Origin: Gammaproteobacteria bacterium
Lineage (GTDB): Bacteria; Pseudomonadota; Gammaproteobacteria; Xanthomonadales; Marinicellaceae
Length of the DNA: 12,951 nt
NCBI GenBank assembly: GCA_030426065.1
Contig: JAUHZH010000015.1
Location: forward strand, 1 to 12,951
Direction: 5' to 3'
Shown here: piece after piece, positions 6,704-12,951 of the stretch
How positions within the stretch are numbered: the first letter of the stretch is position 1
How the letters are laid out: every line of letters starts with the position of its first letter
Program-made: the position numbers and the translations under genes
Notes under the pieces: model-generated
Seen by the model: only the letters and a program-made list of their open reading frames with translations
Told to the model about the DNA's origin: nothing
The model's database searches: none

Positions 6704-7336
6704 ATGACCGTTAAATACTACCCGCCCGCTGAAGAACGGCTCAACATCGCCAGCCATGGACTGGGAGTGTTGTTGAGTGTGATCGGGCTGCCTTTTTTGT
6801 TGTTGAGCCCCAGTGCCAGTGCGTCATGGGTGAATTGGGTTGGAAAATTGGTGTTTGGGCTCAGCATGCTGGTGCTTTACACCGCTTCGACTGGTTATCA
6901 CATGGCCAAGACAGACACAGCAAGGCGCCGGTTGCGGGTTGTCGACCATGCCGCCATCTATGTCATGATTGCTGGTACCTACACACCATTCATGCTCATC
7001 TCGCTGAAGGGTTCCTTGGGCACATGGATCTTGATCTCAGTGTGGTCAATGGCCATCGCTGGCGTGGTGTTGAAATTATTCTTTACCGGCCGCTTTACGG
7101 TGCTCTCTACGCTGCTTTATGTGTTGATGGGGTGGGGCATTGTGCTGTTCATCCAGCCCTTATCAGAACAGTTATCTGATGCAGGGTTGGTGTGGCTGTT
7201 TGCTGGTGGTGTCATGTACACGGTCGGTGCGGTGCTGTACGCCATCAAAGCCATGCCTTACAACCACGCCACATTCCATCTGTTTGTCTTGATGGGCTCA
7301 TTCTGTCATTTCATGTGCGTGTACCGTCACATTTGA
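6704..7336 (+). CDS. Hemolysin III / PAQR-family seven-helix membrane protein
   Basis: The 210-residue protein is hydrophobic throughout, with about seven predicted transmembrane helices, the usual size and layout for bacterial HlyIII proteins such as E. coli YqfA. The conserved polar positions that form the family's metal site are present: ERLNIASHG with H18 in helix 1, STGYH with H66, DHAAIYVMIAGTYTPF with D81 and H82, and YNHATFH ending at H192, with H202 near the end. The family is related to eukaryotic progesterone/adiponectin receptors and may act on lipids. The hemolysin name comes from one Bacillus protein and should not be read as evidence of toxicity. It appears to be a single-gene unit: a terminator lies upstream, and it converges on hutI with a 23-base gap that holds no visible terminator. 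I found no convincing promoter in 6626-6703. Confidence 0.93.
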   Translation: MTVKYYPPAEERLNIASHGLGVLLSVIGLPFLLLSPSASASWVNWVGKLVFGLSMLVLYTASTGYHMAKTDTARRRLRVVDHAAIYVMIAGTYTPFMLISLKGSLGTWILISVWSMAIAGVVLKLFFTGRFTVLSTLLYVLMGWGIVLFIQPLSEQLSDAGLVWLFAGGVMYTVGAVLYAIKAMPYNHATFHLFVLMGSFCHFMCVYRHI

Positions 7337-7359
7337 CGGCCCATCAGCAATTCATGTAT

Positions 7360-8556
7360 TCAGCCGCAGATGAGGGTTGGTTTTTGATCACCTTGCCAGT
7401 AAATCAATTGCGCCACATCATCGACATCCCAGAGCAGCAATTCGGCATCAAATCCTGAGGCGATTTGGCCTTTTTTGTGATCCAAGCCCAGTGCTTTGGC
7501 GGCATGTCGAGTGACGCCCAAAAAGGCTTCATCCACCGTCAAGCCAAACTGTGTGCAAGCCATGTGCAGGCATTGCAAAATGTTGGTGGTGGGTGCGGTA
7601 CCGGGGTTGCAATCAGTCGCCACGGCCATGTCGACGCCGCGTTTCCTGAATCCTGCAATCGGTGGTTTTTTGGTTTCTTGTAAAGCATAAAAAGCATACG
7701 GCAATAAAGTGGCCACGGTGTCATGTTCTGCCATGGCTTCGATGCTTTTGTCATTGGTGTATTCAATGTGATCGGCAGAGAGGCCTCCATATTCAGCCAC
7801 CAAACCAGCTCCCGAAAGGTCACTCAACTGATCGGCATGTAATTTCACTGGTAATCCCCAGCGGGCCGCTGCATCAAACACTTGCCTCGTTTCAGCGACC
7901 GTGAAACCAATCCCTTCGCAAAAAGCATCCACGGCATCAGCCAAGCCTTGCTTGGCAACCTGAGGAATGATTTCCTGACATATCAAATCCACATACCCTT
8001 GCCTGTTTTCTTTGTATTCGGGCGGCAAGGCGTGGGCTGCCAGTAAGGTGGTGGTCACGTTCACCCCAGCGGCTTGCCCCACCGCCTTGGCGGCTTTCAA
8101 CATCTTGATCTCGTTGTCCAAATCCAAGCCGTACCCAGATTTGATTTCGATGGTCATCACGCCTTGAGCACGCAACGCAAGTGCGCGCGGGAGCGCCAAT
8201 TGAGTTAACTCGTCCACTGAAGCTTGGCGTGTTGCTTCGACGGTAGACAAAATGCCGCCGCCAGCTTGGGCGATGGCTTCATAACTGGCACCAGCCAAGC
8301 GCATGGCAAATTCATTGGCGCGGTTGCCTGCAAAAACCAAGTGGGTGTGACAATCGATTAAAGCCGGTGTCACCAAACGGCCCTTCGCATCGGTGGTATC
8401 GTTGCCTTGGTAGGGGCATTGCGAGGTCGGGCCAGCCCAGACAATGACACCTTGGTCTAAGGCCACAGAACCGCTTTCAATGGTGCCCAAGGCTTGAGGG
8501 CCGTCGGTGCAAGTCACCAATCGGGCATGGCTGATGAGGTGTTGGCATTTTTTCAT
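7360..8556 (-). CDS. hutI: Imidazolonepropionase
   Basis: HutI hydrolyses 4-imidazolone-5-propanoate to N-formimidoyl-L-glutamate, the third step of histidine degradation, in the cytoplasm. The 398-residue protein is of normal length and belongs to the amidohydrolase superfamily. Visible metal and active-site motifs are DCHTHLVFAGNRANEF (68-83, with H70 and H72), EIKSGYGLD (137-145), KLHADQ (238-243, H240), SADHIEY (260-266, H263) and ATDCNPGT (313-320, D315). The ATG at 8556 gives the expected short N-terminal beta segment; no strong Shine-Dalgarno precedes it. It is divergent from hutF, which acts on its product, so the 55-base gap between them probably regulates both. No hutH, hutU, hutG or hutC is in the window. 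Confidence 0.97.
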   Translation of the reverse strand: MKKCQHLISHARLVTCTDGPQALGTIESGSVALDQGVIVWAGPTSQCPYQGNDTTDAKGRLVTPALIDCHTHLVFAGNRANEFAMRLAGASYEAIAQAGGGILSTVEATRQASVDELTQLALPRALALRAQGVMTIEIKSGYGLDLDNEIKMLKAAKAVGQAAGVNVTTTLLAAHALPPEYKENRQGYVDLICQEIIPQVAKQGLADAVDAFCEGIGFTVAETRQVFDAAARWGLPVKLHADQLSDLSGAGLVAEYGGLSADHIEYTNDKSIEAMAEHDTVATLLPYAFYALQETKKPPIAGFRKRGVDMAVATDCNPGTAPTTNILQCLHMACTQFGLTVDEAFLGVTRHAAKALGLDHKKGQIASGFDAELLLWDVDDVAQLIYWQGDQKPTLICG

Positions 8557-8611
8557 TGTTTTTGGAACCGCTTTTGCTTACATTGGGGGCTTATTTTAAT
8601 TGGGTTGCTTG
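8557..8611. promoter_or_regulatory. Divergent hutI/hutF control region
   Basis: This 55-base gap is the only space for promoters of both genes. On the plus strand TTTAAT (8595-8600) is a five-of-six -10 match, with only weak -35 candidates such as TTTGCT (8573-8578); it would start transcription within a few bases of the hutF ATG. On the minus strand TAAAAT (8598 back to 8593) overlaps the same bases. The overlap would make the two promoters mutually exclusive. I see no convincing palindromic HutC operator. Promoter calls are tentative. Confidence 0.35.
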
Positions 8612-9865
8612 ATGAAAAGCCATTATTTTGAAAGGGCATTGATGCCTTCGGGTTGGCAGGCAGGTGTCCGTCTTGCCGTCAATCAAGGTGTTATTGTGGC
8701 TGTGGAAACAGGTGTCGAAATGAAGGGTGGTGAACAGGTGCATGGAACCGTGATACCTGCCATGCCCAATGCCCACTCTCATGTTTTTCAGAGGGCTATG
8801 GCGGGCTTGAGTGAATACAAAACACACCCGACAGACAGTTTTTGGTCTTGGCGGGATTTGATGTACCGTTTGGCCAATGAAATTGATGCCGAGCAATTGT
8901 ATTGTGTGGCCAAAACCTGTTACCAGGAAATGAAAGCAGCCGGTTACAGTTCGGTGTGCGAATTCCATTACGTCCACCGTGACAAGGCGAAAAATGAAGA
9001 CTTTTTAACGGCTTCTAAAACCGTGATGAAAGCGGCCCATGATGTGGGGCTGCCCATCACCATGCTGCCGGTTTTGTATGCCTTTTCTGGTGTCGGAGAT
9101 CAGCCGCTGCATCCAGAGCAGCGACGGTTTGAGCTGTCTGCCGATGAATACATTGCCTTGTGGCAACAACTGAACACCGTCAAGTTTCCTGAACAGCGTG
9201 TGGGAATTTGTTTCCATTCCATTCGGGCGGTCAACAAAGAGCTGATGACACAGGTGCTGGATGCGCTGCCGCAAGGCGTGCCGGTGCACATCCACATCGC
9301 TGAACAGCAAGGAGAAATTGACCAGTCAATCGAGCACCATGGTTTGCGGCCAGTGGAGTGGTTGTATCGGCATTTTGCTGTCGATGCGTCTTGGTCATTG
9401 GTCCACGCCACACATTTGAATGACCAAGAAATTGCTTTGATTGCGGCATCGGGTGCGGTGGCTGTGATATGCCCTTTGACCGAGGCCAATTTGGGTGATG
9501 GGGTGTTTGCCATGCCCGAATATCAAAAACGCAAAGGCCATTGGGCAATTGGCTCCGACAGCCACATTGAAATCAACCCATCCGCTGAAATGAAAATGTT
9601 GGAATATTCACAACGTTTGGTTCATCAGCAACGCAATGTGTGTTGTGATGAGTCACAACCTCATGTGGGGACTTGGATGTGGCTACAAGCGGTTCAAGTC
9701 GGCGCACAATCTGCTGGCTTGCCTGTCGCGGGATTTCAAATCAACCAGCGGTTTGCCGCCATCAGTCTTGAGGCCACACAGCCAACCATCGAGATCAAGC
9801 CCGGTGCTGAGCTGTTGGATGCGTGGCTGTTTTCTGACCATGTGAATCACAGATTTATCAGCTGA
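8612..9865 (+). CDS. hutF: Formimidoylglutamate deiminase
   Basis: HutF removes ammonia from N-formimidoyl-L-glutamate to give N-formyl-L-glutamate, which HutG then cleaves; this is the five-step histidine route known from Pseudomonas. The 417-residue amidohydrolase shows AHSHVFQRAMAG with H55 and H57, DSFWSWRDLMYR (75-86), CEFHYVH (116-122), FHSIRAV (201-207), HIHIAEQQ (226-233, with metal ligand H228 and catalytic E231), VHATH (264-268) and IGSDSH (313-318, D316). I chose ATG at 8612 because MKSHYFERALMPSGW aligns with family N-termini; an in-frame TTG at 8600 would add four residues. The C-terminus stops at WLFSDHVNHRFIS, about 30 residues short of the Pseudomonas protein (about 450 aa), lacking the usual last beta strand and helix. 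Confidence 0.95.
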   Translation: MKSHYFERALMPSGWQAGVRLAVNQGVIVAVETGVEMKGGEQVHGTVIPAMPNAHSHVFQRAMAGLSEYKTHPTDSFWSWRDLMYRLANEIDAEQLYCVAKTCYQEMKAAGYSSVCEFHYVHRDKAKNEDFLTASKTVMKAAHDVGLPITMLPVLYAFSGVGDQPLHPEQRRFELSADEYIALWQQLNTVKFPEQRVGICFHSIRAVNKELMTQVLDALPQGVPVHIHIAEQQGEIDQSIEHHGLRPVEWLYRHFAVDASWSLVHATHLNDQEIALIAASGAVAVICPLTEANLGDGVFAMPEYQKRKGHWAIGSDSHIEINPSAEMKMLEYSQRLVHQQRNVCCDESQPHVGTWMWLQAVQVGAQSAGLPVAGFQINQRFAAISLEATQPTIEIKPGAELLDAWLFSDHVNHRFIS

Positions 9866-9895
9866 GCTTCTGTTATTTAATGGTAAGATGCGCGC

Positions 9896-10447
9896 ATGGA
9901 TAAATTCGCCCACACAAATCAAAACATCATTTTGGTCGGCCCGATGGGTGCGGGTAAAACCACGGTGGGTAAACACATCGCGCAGTTGTTGGGCAAGTCG
10001 TTTTATGATGTTGATTTGGAATTGGAAAAGCGCACCGGCGTTTCAGTAAATTTGATTTTTGACATCGAAAAGGAAGCCGGTTTCAGGCTCAGAGAAACAC
10101 AAATGCTGCGAGATTTGATGGCCGAGCGCAACGCCGTGATTGTCACAGGCGGTGGCATTGTCGTGACCGAAGAAAACCGCGAAATTCTACAATCCAGTGA
10201 TGATTTGGTGGTTTATTTGAAGACCGAAGTCAAACACCAATTGTCTCGATTAAAACGAGACAAAAAAAGGCCTTTGTTGCAAGGCACGGGCCGCCGAGAA
10301 AGATTATTGAACATGGCTCGTTTGCGCAACCCTTTGTATGAATCAGTCGCTGATTTAACTGTGCCAAGTGGCCGCACCAATCCCAGAAAAATGGCCGGTA
10401 AAGTGGTCAACCATGTTTTGGCCATGATGGAAGGGCAAGAACAATGA
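9896..10447 (+). CDS. aroK: Shikimate kinase
   Basis: AroK phosphorylates shikimate at the 3-hydroxyl with ATP, the fifth step of the shikimate pathway. The 183-residue protein is a P-loop kinase of normal size. It has Walker A GPMGAGKTT (15-23), the shikimate-binding DVDLELE (38-44), GFRLRE (62-67), the GGG loop in TGGGIV (84-89), lid-region KKRPLL (123-128), and RNPLYE (144-149) with the substrate-binding arginine. The ATG at 9896 lies 30 bases after hutF. A TTTAAT -10 candidate (9876-9881) with a poor -35 lies in that gap and would give a very short leader; read-through from hutF is the alternative. The stop overlaps the aroB start (ATGA), showing tight coupling. Confidence 0.98.
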   Translation: MDKFAHTNQNIILVGPMGAGKTTVGKHIAQLLGKSFYDVDLELEKRTGVSVNLIFDIEKEAGFRLRETQMLRDLMAERNAVIVTGGGIVVTEENREILQSSDDLVVYLKTEVKHQLSRLKRDKKRPLLQGTGRRERLLNMARLRNPLYESVADLTVPSGRTNPRKMAGKVVNHVLAMMEGQEQ

Positions 10448-11517
10448 ATCACGTTTTGAACATCGATTTAGGGCACCACCAATACCCGATTCAAGTGGGT
10501 GAGTATTTTGACTTCTCACTGGTCTCCGATCGCTTGCAAGGGCGCAAAGTGTTGTTGGTCAGTAATGACTGCGTGGCCCCCTTGTATTTGGCTCAAGTCA
10601 AAGCGGCCTTGTCCAATAACGAGGTCCATGTCTGTGTTGTTCAAGACGGTGAAAATCACAAAAACGTCAAATCTTGGCAAATGATACTCAATGCAGCTGC
10701 ACAATGCGGCTTGACCCGCACCGATGTCATGGTGGCGCTGGGTGGTGGTGTGGTCTGTGACATGACCGGGTTTGCTGCCGCTTCATGGATGCGTGGTGTG
10801 GATTTCATACAAGTGCCGACCACTTTGTTGTCGCAAATTGATGCATCAGTGGGTGGTAAAACAGGGGTCAATCACAGCAAGGGAAAAAATTTGATTGGTG
10901 CCTTTCATCAACCCTTGGCGGTGATCATCAACACCCAAACTTTGGATACTTTGCCAGAAAGGGAATTCAATGCCGGCATCGGCGAAGCAGTGAAATACGC
11001 CGGTATCAATCAAGCCTCATTTGCTGATTGGCTGGTAGACCAACAGCAAGCCATTCGCAGCAAATCGCCTGAAGTGCTGACATCGCTGATCACCCAATGC
11101 TGCCAGTTCAAAGTGGATGTGGTTGAACAAGATGAAAAAGAGCAAGGGGTCAGGGCCTTATTGAATTTGGGTCACACCTTTGGTCATGCCTTGGAAACAG
11201 CCACCGCTTATCAGGGGTATTTACATGGTGAGGCCGTGGCGTTGGGGATGGTGATGGCAGCCGAATTGTCACACCGATTGGGGCACTGTGATGCCAGCGT
11301 ACGAAAAACGCTGGAAAAGCTGTTGCAAGGATTTGACTTGCCGATTAAGCTAAGTAAAGGATTGTCACCTGAACAGTTGGTGGCATTGATGCGCTTGGAT
11401 AAGAAAGTCCAGTCGGGCAAACACCGATTGATTTTAATGAAAGGAATGGGCCAAGCATTTGTTGCCGATGGTGTGGCTGAGGCTGATATGTTGGCTGCCA
11501 TCGAAGCATGTGTATGA
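10444..11517 (+). CDS. aroB: 3-dehydroquinate synthase
   Basis: AroB converts DAHP to 3-dehydroquinate, the second shikimate-pathway step, using NAD and a divalent metal. The 357-residue length is standard. Motifs include DGE at 68-70, the nucleotide-binding VALGGGVVCDMTGF (97-110), TTLLSQIDASVGGKTGVN (126-143), GEAVKY with metal ligand E181, NLGHTFGHA with H244 and H248, and HGEAVALGM with H261. E181, H244 and H261 correspond to the family's zinc ligands. The aroK-aroB overlap is typical of gammaproteobacteria. A SPOR-domain gene starts one base after the stop, so all three are probably one operon. Confidence 0.99.
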   Translation: MNHVLNIDLGHHQYPIQVGEYFDFSLVSDRLQGRKVLLVSNDCVAPLYLAQVKAALSNNEVHVCVVQDGENHKNVKSWQMILNAAAQCGLTRTDVMVALGGGVVCDMTGFAAASWMRGVDFIQVPTTLLSQIDASVGGKTGVNHSKGKNLIGAFHQPLAVIINTQTLDTLPEREFNAGIGEAVKYAGINQASFADWLVDQQQAIRSKSPEVLTSLITQCCQFKVDVVEQDEKEQGVRALLNLGHTFGHALETATAYQGYLHGEAVALGMVMAAELSHRLGHCDASVRKTLEKLLQGFDLPIKLSKGLSPEQLVALMRLDKKVQSGKHRLILMKGMGQAFVADGVAEADMLAAIEACV

Positions 11518-11518
11518 A

Positions 11519-12241
11519 ATGAGCATGAAATTTTTTTGTCGAGACGCCTTGTTATTGATGTCGCTGGTGGCATCAAGTGCCGCTTTGGCAAAAAAAGAAC
11601 CGCTGGTTGAAAAAGATGATCCACCAGCTGAAACAGAAATCGTTTGTTTTGCGGCGAAAGAAAAATGGGTCTGTGCGCCTGCTGGCGATCGCCAGCAAGC
11701 ACACCAAAAAGCCATGAAGTTGATTGATGCTCAAGACGATGGTGAACCCGATGATGAGCCGCCAGAAAGCGTTCAAATCACCACCGTTCCAGAACCTACA
11801 ACTTGGGATGTGGTGGAAGAACCAGTTAATCAAAAACCTGTCAATCAAGAGCCAAAAGCTGTTTCAACCGCAGAGACCCAGTTATCTGAAACAGAGACAC
11901 CCCCTGTTGAACAACCGTATGCAGTGAAGCAAGCGGCACCTTCATCTGGGCACGTCAGCGTCAATTTTCGTGAATGGCAGCAACATCGCCCTGAAGCTTG
12001 GGTGTTGCAATTGGTGGGCACCACCAACTTACCCAACCTGGAACAGTTCATCAACCAGCATGATTTGAGCCAATCAACATTTGCCATCGCCACCACTGAG
12101 GTCAAAGGTGCGCCTTGGCACATCGTCTTGTTGGGTGTGTTTGATACCCGCGATGCGGCTTTGGCCCACCGAAACGCTTTATCCCATGAACTGCAGTCAG
12201 CATGGCCCAGGCCGATTGCAGGCATCGAACTGCTCGACTGA
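11519..12241 (+). CDS. Small exported SPOR-domain protein at the damX locus
   Basis: SPOR domains bind peptidoglycan stripped of stem peptides and often target proteins to the division septum. The 240-residue protein has an N-terminal hydrophobic segment (about 10-24, ending AALA) that reads as a signal peptide. A short region with two cysteines, CFAAKEKWVCAPAGDRQQA (43-61), follows. Then comes an acidic, Pro/Glu/Gln-rich low-complexity linker (about 70-150). The C-terminal SPOR-like domain is at about 158-238 (WVLQLVGTTN, then WHIVLLGVFDTRDAA). ATG at 11519 is one base past the aroB stop; ATG at 11525 is a near-equal alternative. E. coli damX sits in the same place but is larger, with a cytoplasmic N-terminus. 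I therefore call it a positional and domain analog rather than DamX itself. Septal localisation is inferred. Confidence 0.82.
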   Translation: MSMKFFCRDALLLMSLVASSAALAKKEPLVEKDDPPAETEIVCFAAKEKWVCAPAGDRQQAHQKAMKLIDAQDDGEPDDEPPESVQITTVPEPTTWDVVEEPVNQKPVNQEPKAVSTAETQLSETETPPVEQPYAVKQAAPSSGHVSVNFREWQQHRPEAWVLQLVGTTNLPNLEQFINQHDLSQSTFAIATTEVKGAPWHIVLLGVFDTRDAALAHRNALSHELQSAWPRPIAGIELLD

Positions 12242-12283
12242 GGCACTACACTGGCGGAAAAGCCATTTGGACAGTGCAACAGT

Positions 12284-12358
12284 ATGCCCTGTCAGAAATC
12301 AGCCATAAATCATCAGAACCTGTCACCAATCGGTCGCTTCCTTGTCTTAATTGTTTGA
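12284..12358 (+). CDS. Possible 24-codon leader peptide upstream of the VIT gene
   Basis: An ATG-initiated frame of 24 codons (begins MPCQKSAINH, ends FLVLIV) runs through the spacer and stops with TGA at 12356-12358. The last base of that stop is the first base of the long inverted repeat. No strong Shine-Dalgarno precedes it; GGAC at 12269-12272 is 11 bases away. If translated, a ribosome ending here would cover the left arm of the hairpin and expose the downstream start. A frame this short arises often by chance, so the case rests on its position only. Confidence 0.2.
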   Translation: MPCQKSAINHQNLSPIGRFLVLIV

Positions 12359-12400
12359 TGAAATGATCTCCATCAATCAAAGATTCGGAGATCAGTTCAT
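12358..12400 (+). promoter_or_regulatory. Long hairpin enclosing ribosome-binding site and start codon of the VIT gene
   Basis: The left arm ATGAAATGATCTCC (12358-12371) pairs with the right arm GGAGATCAGTTCAT (12387-12400) in 13 of 14 positions; the only mismatch is A12363 against G12395. Inside, AATC (12375-12378) pairs with GATT (12382-12385) around an AAA loop. The Shine-Dalgarno GGAG (12387-12390) and the first two bases of the start codon (12399-12400) are both in the right arm, so the folded RNA would block initiation. There is no T-run, so it is not a terminator. It could instead be a DNA operator dyad. If translation begins at the in-frame ATG at 12363, most of the repeat is coding. 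Confidence 0.6.
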
Positions 12401-12951
12401 GAAAAAGCAACACAGCATCAGGCATCAGCTGGAGTCACAAGCCCAGAAAAAAAAGGACAATCAATCGCATGAATTGCGAAGAGACAAGCCGGCAAAGAAT
12501 TACCAAAAGTTACATTTGAACTGGAAAGATGCGGTGATATTCTCATTCACCTTGGTCATCGGTTTGGCATACAACATGCAAGTTCAGGCACAAGATGCCA
12601 TTGATTTTGATGACATCCAATCAGGGATGTTGATGTCATTCAATAAAAGCAACGGAGAGTACCGCAGCCTGAACCTAGAAAACACGGCCTTTGAAGTGGA
12701 TGTGTTTGGCCTGCTCGCCACGGTCACGGTCAAGCAACAGTTCATGAATCAGAACTCAGATTGGGTTTCTAAGGGTGTTTATGCGTTCCCATTGGCTGAC
12801 ATGTCGGCTTTGTATGGCTTGAAGATGAAAATTGGAGAAAGGGTGATCGAAGGTGAAATTCATGAAAAGCAACAAGCCGAACGGATTTACCAACAGGCCA
12901 AATCAGAAGGCAAAACGGCCACCATTGTCAAGCAGTACCGCCCCAATGTCT
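12399..12951 (+). CDS. VIT-domain protein, marine proteobacterial sortase-target type, N-terminal part
   Basis: The frame is open to the window end, giving 184 codons of a longer gene. Residues 1-44 are highly charged and presumably cytoplasmic. A hydrophobic helix follows (about 45-60, DAVIFSFTLVIGLAYN), with a possible signal cleavage after VQA. The VIT domain (vault/inter-alpha-trypsin) starts near residue 95 with VDVFGLLATVTVKQQF. It continues with GVYAFPLADMSALYGL, KIGERVIEGEI, and the EKQQAERIYQQAKSEG helix, ending at the conserved RPNV. This matches the proteobacterial family of VIT plus von Willebrand A surface proteins that carry a C-terminal sortase signal and usually neighbour a dedicated sortase. 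Those later parts lie beyond the window, so they are expected and not seen. ATG at 12399 has GGAG eight bases upstream; ATG at 12363 and TTG at 12351 are in-frame alternatives. Confidence 0.85.
   Translation, partial: MKKQHSIRHQLESQAQKKKDNQSHELRRDKPAKNYQKLHLNWKDAVIFSFTLVIGLAYNMQVQAQDAIDFDDIQSGMLMSFNKSNGEYRSLNLENTAFEVDVFGLLATVTVKQQFMNQNSDWVSKGVYAFPLADMSALYGLKMKIGERVIEGEIHEKQQAERIYQQAKSEGKTATIVKQYRPNV

Noticed and set aside
7337..7359. Bidirectional terminator between the HlyIII gene and hutI
   Set aside because: The 23-base convergent gap has no GC-rich stem or T-run in either direction.
11459..11518. Start of the SPOR gene at the ATG inside aroB (position 11459)
   Set aside because: It would add 20 residues ahead of a clear signal peptide and overlap the aroB C-terminus; ATG at 11519 gives a normal exported N-terminus.
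12270..12293. Inverted repeat GACAG ... CTGTC before the VIT gene, as a LexA box or terminator
   Set aside because: Only five base pairs over a 14-base gap, with the wrong geometry for LexA (CTGT-N8-ACAG) and no T-run.
12358..12400. The long hairpin as a terminator for the aroK-aroB-SPOR transcript
   Set aside because: No T-run follows; the stem runs straight into the next start codon, so intrinsic termination is unlikely.

Overview
The window reads as an ordinary chromosomal segment of a gammaproteobacterium, probably marine or aquatic. The gene order accC-prmA-(zinc-ribbon DUF3426)-fis-purH-purD is a gammaproteobacterial hallmark, as is aroK-aroB followed by a SPOR-domain gene. The window ends in the start of a VIT-domain protein of the 'marine proteobacterial sortase target' type. 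Base composition looks moderate and fairly even, and I see no insertion sequence, phage, tRNA, rRNA or CRISPR. I cannot name the genus.

Layout. (1) Positions 1-5104, all on the plus strand: the tail of accC, prmA, a zinc-ribbon membrane protein, fis, then purH and purD, closed by a strong intrinsic terminator. Junctions are tight (1-4 base overlaps at accC/prmA and zinc-ribbon/fis), and a good -10 box before purH suggests a separate purHD promoter. Unlike the usual gammaproteobacterial arrangement, no dusB precedes fis. (2) Positions 5105-6625: a self-contained unit of two tandem paralogous secreted DUF3011 proteins with its own promoter and terminator. (3) Positions 6704-7336: a seven-helix hemolysin III/PAQR-family membrane protein. 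(4) Positions 7360-9865: divergent hutI (minus) and hutF (plus), consecutive steps of histidine degradation by the formylglutamate route, with no other hut gene in view. (5) Positions 9896-12241: aroK, aroB and a small exported SPOR protein in a tight shikimate-pathway operon at the locus where E. coli has damX. (6) Positions 12242-12951: a leader region followed by the first 184 codons of a VIT-domain sortase-target protein that runs off the window.

Most genes are housekeeping: fatty-acid synthesis (accC), ribosomal-protein methylation (prmA), nucleoid organisation (fis), IMP synthesis (purH, purD), chorismate precursors (aroK, aroB) and histidine catabolism (hutI, hutF). The most unusual signal is just upstream of the VIT gene. 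A long, nearly perfect inverted repeat (12358-12400) would bury both the ribosome-binding site and the start codon in one RNA hairpin. A 24-codon open frame ends on the first base of that hairpin. This looks like a possible translational switch on a surface-protein/sortase system. Second in interest is the DUF3011 pair, which has an almost invariant alanine-rich hydrophobic segment between its two extracytoplasmic domains.
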